DNA from: Bacteroidales bacterium
GTDB lineage: Bacteria; Bacteroidota; Bacteroidia; Bacteroidales; UBA12077
Length of the DNA: 9,320 nt
Direction of reading: 5' to 3'
Assembly (NCBI GenBank): GCA_003446015.1
Contig: DMBU01000094.1
Span: forward strand, 1-9,320
The translations under genes and the position numbers were made by a program. The notes beneath the pieces were generated by a model, which was not told where the DNA came from, did no database searches, and saw nothing but the letters and a program-made list of their open reading frames with translations. Below, in pieces: positions 6,144 to 9,320 of this stretch; position 1 is the first letter of the stretch; each line of letters starts with the position of its first letter.

Positions 6144-8891
6144 TTACGTTGTTTTTTTTATTTTCTTCGGTTTCTCTTTTGTAAACAGGTCTGCCGTGTA
6201 CTTCTCGTATAGTTCAACTAAAAATTCAATTCTTTTGGCTGCATTAATAAACGGTTGCGGTCTGTAACATAAATCAACCGCTTTGTCAAGCTCTTGGTGT
6301 GCCTTTACCAAAACTGGTGGCATTGTTAATGGGTCGTATAAATCTGCTAAAGAATAAGTAGGAAATTCCTTTCTTGCCGATAAAACAGCCTCCGTTGCTT
6401 TTTCAACTGCTTTAATTTGTCTTTCATTTATATTTTCTGGCCAAGGATAATTATTGTAAACAATTTTATTTGAGTAGATGAAATCACTTTTCATTCTACC
6501 GCATACATAACTCATCCAAGCCATATGCATCTTGCTTTCTAAAATACCGAAAAGATAAAGGCTTGCATCAGGAATAAAAGAAGCGGTATTGTTTATTATA
6601 AATTCAGGTTCAACATAAGCAAACGGAATATAAGCCCGTCTTTCGGATGAAACTTTTGGAAACATTAAATACCTTGTTGTTGGTTGTCTATCTTCTGAAA
6701 AAAGAGTTGGGAAATTTGCCCAATGTCTTGTTCTTGCCTTTGTACTTGCTAATCGAAAGTTTTTAACTCTTTCAATTCGCTCTTGAATGAATGGAATATG
6801 CCTAATTTCATTTAATGGAGCATCTTTTAACCAAAGACAATATCTAACATTACCGTTTATGAAGTCGCCACCTCCAACAAATGGTCTGATGAATTTTGAA
6901 CTTTCGGGATATTTTTCTTTTAGTTGATTTACTTCCTCTAAAGTCAACATAAAATGTCCATCGTCAGTAGTTTCGCTACCTTTTATGATTTCGGGTACAT
7001 TGCATAAAGGCTTTGTTCTTGTAGTAATAAACATATCCTTTCCTTCAACTAGATAAGGATTTATGTTTTTCACTTTAATTTCGTGTGCTTCGCCCTTTAT
7101 ATCCTCATATTCAAAAACGCTTTTGTCATTAGTATCATAATTGGCGAAGCCAATTATGACTACGTGAACGGCTGCATTTCCTTTGGCTTCGTTTCCCCAT
7201 TTAAAAGTTCTATGAGAAAAGTGTATTTTGATTTTGTATTTGTTGAATAGCAAGCCCCAAATAGTCCCAACTTGTTCGCCTTGTGCAATTGAGTTTGTAG
7301 AAACAAATGCTACTTTAATTTTTGTATTTTGAATGTATTGAGCCGCTTTAACATACCAAGCTGTTACATAATCTAAAGTTCCTCCGCCAGTAACACCAGC
7401 AAATATTCTTTCCATATCCGCTTTTTGTTCAGGTTTTTGAACTTGTTTACCTATAAATGGCGGATTTCCGAGAATATAAGAAAGTTCGTTTTTAGAAACT
7501 ACATTTTCCCAGTCTGTTTGTAATGCGTTGCCGTGAACAATTTTTGCGGATTTTTTCAAAGGCAGACGAACAAAGTATTGTCCAAACTCGTTGCTTATTT
7601 GCATATTCATTTGGTGGTCGATAAGCCACATTGCAACTTCGGAAATTCGTGCAGGAAATTCTTCATATTCAATTCCGCACATCATATCAACGTCAAGCCA
7701 AATAATTTCTCTAACGTCAAATACTCTTTGTCCTGTTTTATTTGATGCTCTTAAAATTTCTAATTCAAGCAGTCGTAATTCTCGATAAGTGATTACAAGA
7801 AAATTACCGCAACCACAAGCAGGGTCAAGGAATTTTAGTGTGCTTAATTTTTTATGAAATTCGGGAAGTTTGTTTTTATTGTCCTTTATACTTTCAAATT
7901 CTTTCCAAAGGTCGTCCAAGAAAAGCGGTTTGATAAGTTTTAAAATATTGGTTTCGCTTGTGTAATGTGCTCCTAAGTTTCTACGTTCTTTTGGGTTCAT
8001 TACACTTTGAAACATTGAACCAAATATCGCTGGCGATATTTTACTCCAATCAATGTAACAGCAGTCAAGCAAGGCTTGACGCATTTTTGTGTCGAAACTT
8101 GCCGTAGGCAAGTTTTCTTCAAAAAGTTTTCCGTTTACATAAGGAAAGTCGGCAAGTTGCTCGTCAAGATTTTTAAAACGATTTTCTTTCGGTGTATTTA
8201 ATACTTGAAATAATTCTTGCAGTTTTGATGCAAGGTCGCTTCCATCTTCGGCTGTCCGTTGTTCTAAATACTCTTGAAATTGTTGCTTGTTGAAAATTGT
8301 TGTGTCTTCGGCAAACAATAAAAATAAAATACGAACCAAATACACTTCTAACGGATGTCCCGTATATCCAATTTCTTCAAGTCTGTCGTGAAGTTTACCC
8401 ATTAACTCCGCTGCTTTAATGTTTGCGGGGTCTTGTTCTTTGTAAATCTTTTTTTGATAACCTAAAATGTAGCCGAAATGCTGAACATTATTTATAAATT
8501 CTTTAAGTTTAAATTCTATGTGTTTGTCTTCTTCTAAATCGAAAAGCCTAAAATTTTCAAAGTCAGAAACAAGAATGTATTTCGGTAATTCGTGTTGTTT
8601 TAAACCGTGGGTATAATCAATTGCTTGTTGATACGCTTTGTCAAGGTTTTTGCCTCGACTTTTCATTTCAATTAAGATTGTCCCTTTCCAAAGCAAGTCA
8701 ATATAACCATCTTTTTCGTCCAGTTTTTTAACTCTATGCTCAAAAGTACCAACACGTTTACTGCTAATACCAAAAACATTAAAAAACTCCACCAAAAACG
8801 GCTTAGCGTCTGCTTCTTCGTTTGAAGTGTCTGCCCATTCTTTTGAGAAATTTAATGCTCTGTCTTTTATTTCATTCCAACTTAAAACCAT
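6144..8891 (-). CDS. Type IIL (MmeI-like) restriction-modification enzyme, single-chain nuclease / N6-adenine methyltransferase / specificity protein (915 aa)
   Basis: Single polypeptide expected to methylate adenine on one strand of its recognition site and cut unmodified DNA at a fixed distance. Near the N terminus is a PD-(D/E)XK nuclease motif, D65 and E75-M-K77 (bases 8661-8699), with the D-x9-ExK spacing found in MmeI. A helical spacer follows (~150-300), then LGAHYTS (306-312), SAM-binding motif I LDPACGCGNF (355-364) and motif IV NPPF (476-479, bases 7455-7466), typical of gamma-class N6-adenine methyltransferases. Residues ~610-815 form the target-recognition region, ending in the family-typical GRMKSDFIYSNKIVYNNYPWP segment (798-818). 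The C terminus is a basic tail. Length matches MmeI-type enzymes (about 900-950 aa). The start MVLSWNEIKDRA is family-typical. It is the first gene of the block. Sampled G+C is higher than in the next two genes, hinting at a separate origin. No partner restriction or specificity gene is needed. The recognition sequence cannot be read from the protein by eye. Confidence 0.94.
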   Translation of the reverse strand: MVLSWNEIKDRALNFSKEWADTSNEEADAKPFLVEFFNVFGISSKRVGTFEHRVKKLDEKDGYIDLLWKGTILIEMKSRGKNLDKAYQQAIDYTHGLKQHELPKYILVSDFENFRLFDLEEDKHIEFKLKEFINNVQHFGYILGYQKKIYKEQDPANIKAAELMGKLHDRLEEIGYTGHPLEVYLVRILFLLFAEDTTIFNKQQFQEYLEQRTAEDGSDLASKLQELFQVLNTPKENRFKNLDEQLADFPYVNGKLFEENLPTASFDTKMRQALLDCCYIDWSKISPAIFGSMFQSVMNPKERRNLGAHYTSETNILKLIKPLFLDDLWKEFESIKDNKNKLPEFHKKLSTLKFLDPACGCGNFLVITYRELRLLELEILRASNKTGQRVFDVREIIWLDVDMMCGIEYEEFPARISEVAMWLIDHQMNMQISNEFGQYFVRLPLKKSAKIVHGNALQTDWENVVSKNELSYILGNPPFIGKQVQKPEQKADMERIFAGVTGGGTLDYVTAWYVKAAQYIQNTKIKVAFVSTNSIAQGEQVGTIWGLLFNKYKIKIHFSHRTFKWGNEAKGNAAVHVVIIGFANYDTNDKSVFEYEDIKGEAHEIKVKNINPYLVEGKDMFITTRTKPLCNVPEIIKGSETTDDGHFMLTLEEVNQLKEKYPESSKFIRPFVGGGDFINGNVRYCLWLKDAPLNEIRHIPFIQERIERVKNFRLASTKARTRHWANFPTLFSEDRQPTTRYLMFPKVSSERRAYIPFAYVEPEFIINNTASFIPDASLYLFGILESKMHMAWMSYVCGRMKSDFIYSNKIVYNNYPWPENINERQIKAVEKATEAVLSARKEFPTYSLADLYDPLTMPPVLVKAHQELDKAVDLCYRPQPFINAAKRIEFLVELYEKYTADLFTKEKPKKIKKTT
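7135..7159. repeat. Perfect 11-bp inverted repeat, 3-nt loop, inside the restriction-modification gene
   Basis: Arms TCATAATTGGC (7135-7145) and GCCAATTATGA (7149-7159) are exact reverse complements around the loop GAA. The segment encodes residues 578-586 (VIIGFANYD) between the methyltransferase core and the specificity region. No T-run follows in either direction, so it is not a terminator. It could be an mRNA structure, a small in-frame palindromic insertion, or chance. Confidence 0.75.
8022..8041. repeat. Perfect 9-bp inverted repeat in the restriction-modification gene (cluster member 1)
   Basis: Arms AAATATCGC (8022-8030) and GCGATATTT (8033-8041) surround TG; as RNA this would fold as an 8-bp stem with a 4-base loop. 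It encodes residues 284-290 (KISPAIF), a conserved part of the family upstream of the methyltransferase core, so protein constraint may contribute. Confidence 0.7.
8064..8080. repeat. Perfect 7-bp inverted repeat in the restriction-modification gene (cluster member 2)
   Basis: Arms GTCAAGC (8064-8070) and GCTTGAC (8074-8080) surround the loop AAG. It encodes residues 271-276 (RQALLD) and lies 22 bases from the preceding and 15 bases from the following inverted repeat. Confidence 0.65.
8096..8114. repeat. Perfect 8-bp inverted repeat in the restriction-modification gene (cluster member 3)
   Basis: Arms AACTTGCC (8096-8103) and GGCAAGTT (8107-8114) surround the loop GTA. It encodes residues 260-266 (NLPTASF). 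The right arm GGCAAGTT recurs alone at 8151-8158. Like the 7135-7159 and 8064-8080 repeats it has a three-base loop, which would allow in-frame insertion. Confidence 0.7.
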
Positions 8892-8913
8892 TTTACTTAA
8901 TTCAAGTATTCTA

Positions 8914-8938
8914 TAAATTTACAATTTTTCTTGGGGTG
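8914..8938 (-). promoter_or_regulatory. Candidate Bacteroidota-type promoter for the operon
   Basis: On the minus strand TAAATTTA (8914-8921) matches the Bacteroidota -7 consensus TAnnTTTG at every defined base except the last. It ends 22 bases before the ATG of the restriction-modification gene. A TTG trinucleotide lies about 23 bases further upstream (at 8945-8947), at the loose end of the accepted -33 spacing. AT-rich DNA gives such matches often, so this is a candidate only. No operator or regulatory gene is seen, although restriction-modification genes are often controlled at this point. Confidence 0.3.
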
Positions 8939-8978
8939 TGTCGGCAAGATTGCACTCTTTGACAAAGCTTTGGTCTCA

Positions 8979-9007
8979 GCGTTGGCTTGTGGGGCTTTGG
9001 CAATGTG
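8979..9007. repeat. Right copy of ~29-bp direct repeat flanking the three-gene block
   Basis: It matches bases 1-29 at 28 of 29 positions in the same orientation, 8978 bp away. It lies 87 bp upstream of the start of the restriction-modification gene, outside the candidate promoter. Sequence further right (GCAATGTG repeated at 9001-9016, then GGGTCGGC) diverges from what follows the left copy. Together the copies bracket exactly the three-gene block. I see no transposase, integrase or terminal inverted repeat in the window to explain mobility. Confidence 0.85.
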
Positions 9008-9192
9008 TGCAATGTGGGTCGGCAATTGTTTTAAAAAATGTGCGGTGGCAAAAAAAATAAAAAACATCAGGTCGGCTTGCGTGTCGGCTTTCTGGTCTTG
9101 TCAATATTTCGTTTTTCTGTCCTTTCACAATGGTTTACTTTTCAATTTATCGTTGACTCTGTTTTTTTTCTACACTTGGCGGTAACAAGTCG

Positions 9193-9213
9193 ATACCCGC
9201 CAATTGCGGGTAT
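9193..9213. terminator. Stable hairpin, possible weak terminator
   Basis: Arms ATACCCGC (9193-9200) and GCGGGTAT (9206-9213) are perfect 8-bp reverse complements around the loop CAATT. On the plus strand a short, interrupted T-rich stretch (TTCCTT) follows; on the minus strand no T-run follows. With no gene called upstream on the plus strand, a terminator role is uncertain. It may be a transcription stop between neighbouring modules or the stem of a small mobile or repeat element. Confidence 0.35.
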
Positions 9214-9260
9214 TTCCTTAATTAGCATTCAATCAATAAATATTATTAAAGTTCTGTTTA

Positions 9261-9290
9261 TTAATCGTAAACCCGTTTTTAATCGTTTAC
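9261..9290. repeat. 12-bp imperfect direct repeat, 18-bp period
   Basis: TTAATCGTAAAC (9261-9272) and TTAATCGTTTAC (9279-9290) agree at 10 of 12 positions. The inner GTAAAC and GTTTAC also form a 6-bp inverted repeat. Paired sites like this can be a regulator's operator, perhaps for a gene beyond the right edge, but no regulator is visible here. Confidence 0.4.
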
Positions 9291-9320
9291 TTACCATATA
9301 ATCTATTTGTAAAATCATTT

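Larger units (their letters stand above)
8892..9320. other. Right flank, 429 bases without a convincing gene
   Basis: This is the upstream region of the minus-strand operon and the right edge of the window. From the start codon outward it holds a candidate promoter (8914-8921), a G+C-rich patch (one sampled line, 8941-9000, is about 52% G+C), the right copy of the 29-bp repeat, four copies of GTCGGC, an A-rich stretch, a stable hairpin at 9193-9213 and a 12-bp direct repeat near 9261-9290. Two overlapping plus-strand open frames here (8931-9185 and 9038-9301) have low-complexity, compositionally odd translations and no recognisable family, so I do not call them genes. A neighbouring gene may start or end beyond 9320. 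Confidence 0.7.

Noticed and set aside
6152..6159. A8 tract near the 3' end of the restriction-modification gene as a phase-variation or fusion switch with the KAP gene
   Set aside because: A slip here changes only the last few basic residues. The KAP frame has a TAA directly before its ATG, so no fusion results, and eight A's are unremarkable in DNA this AT-rich.
591..7788. Short plus-strand open frames opposite the three genes (591-815, 2901-3155, 4299-4487, 7533-7745, 7591-7788)
   Set aside because: Each lies wholly opposite a long, motif-bearing gene and shows no recognisable protein features.
1..9007. Direct repeats as ends of an insertion sequence or composite transposon
   Set aside because: No transposase or resolvase, no terminal inverted repeats and no short target-site duplication are visible; the interior holds only the three genes.
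8914..9007. CRISPR array or tRNA/rRNA gene in the right flank
   Set aside because: The repeat copies are 8.98 kb apart rather than regularly spaced, and no tRNA cloverleaf or rRNA-like sequence was seen.
8979..9023. Direct repeat as an integron attC site
   Set aside because: I checked for the paired GTTRRRY and RYYYAAC core sites; GTTGGCT and its complement do not fit, and no integrase is present.
8931..9301. Two overlapping plus-strand open frames (84 and 87 codons) in the right flank
   Set aside because: Their translations are compositionally odd, match no family I know and run through the direct repeat, the GTCGGC patch and the poly-T stretch; they look like chance open frames in intergenic DNA.

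Overview
The window is AT-rich and probably comes from a member of the Bacteroidota. Sampled 60-base lines are about 27-28% G+C in the two left-hand genes and about 30-48% in the right-hand gene. The starts lack a clear Shine-Dalgarno sequence and sit in A/T-rich contexts such as TAAATAAATG. One candidate promoter resembles the Bacteroidota -7 box, and the protein families fit that phylum. The genus cannot be read from the sequence.

Layout: almost the whole window (44-8891) is one block of three large genes on the minus strand, transcribed right to left. First is a 915-aa single-chain Type IIL (MmeI-like) restriction-modification enzyme with an intact-looking nuclease motif, SAM-binding motif, NPPF methyltransferase motif and specificity region. 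Four bases later comes an 853-aa KAP-family P-loop NTPase with four predicted N-terminal membrane helices. After a 78-base gap comes an 1151-aa protein with an N-terminal SMEK-like (putative nuclease-fold) domain, a STAND-type P-loop NTPase, and a long helical C-terminal region of unknown function. The remaining 429 bases on the right (8892-9320) hold no convincing gene.

The block is bracketed by a near-identical direct repeat of about 29 bp (1-29 and 8979-9007). The repeats lie 14 bp past the last stop codon and 87 bp upstream of the first start codon, so the block looks like a discrete cassette.

Working model (inference): this is an anti-phage island. The restriction-modification enzyme is the first barrier. 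The membrane KAP ATPase and the SMEK-STAND protein are candidates for a second, possibly abortive, layer that responds to infection or to failure of restriction. I do not recognise this trio as a named defence system. The individual families are known; what would be new is the combination, its tight gene order and its repeat-bounded packaging. Smaller curiosities are a cluster of perfect inverted repeats in the restriction-modification gene, an in-frame 11-codon ORF just upstream of the STAND gene, and repeated motifs in the right flank.
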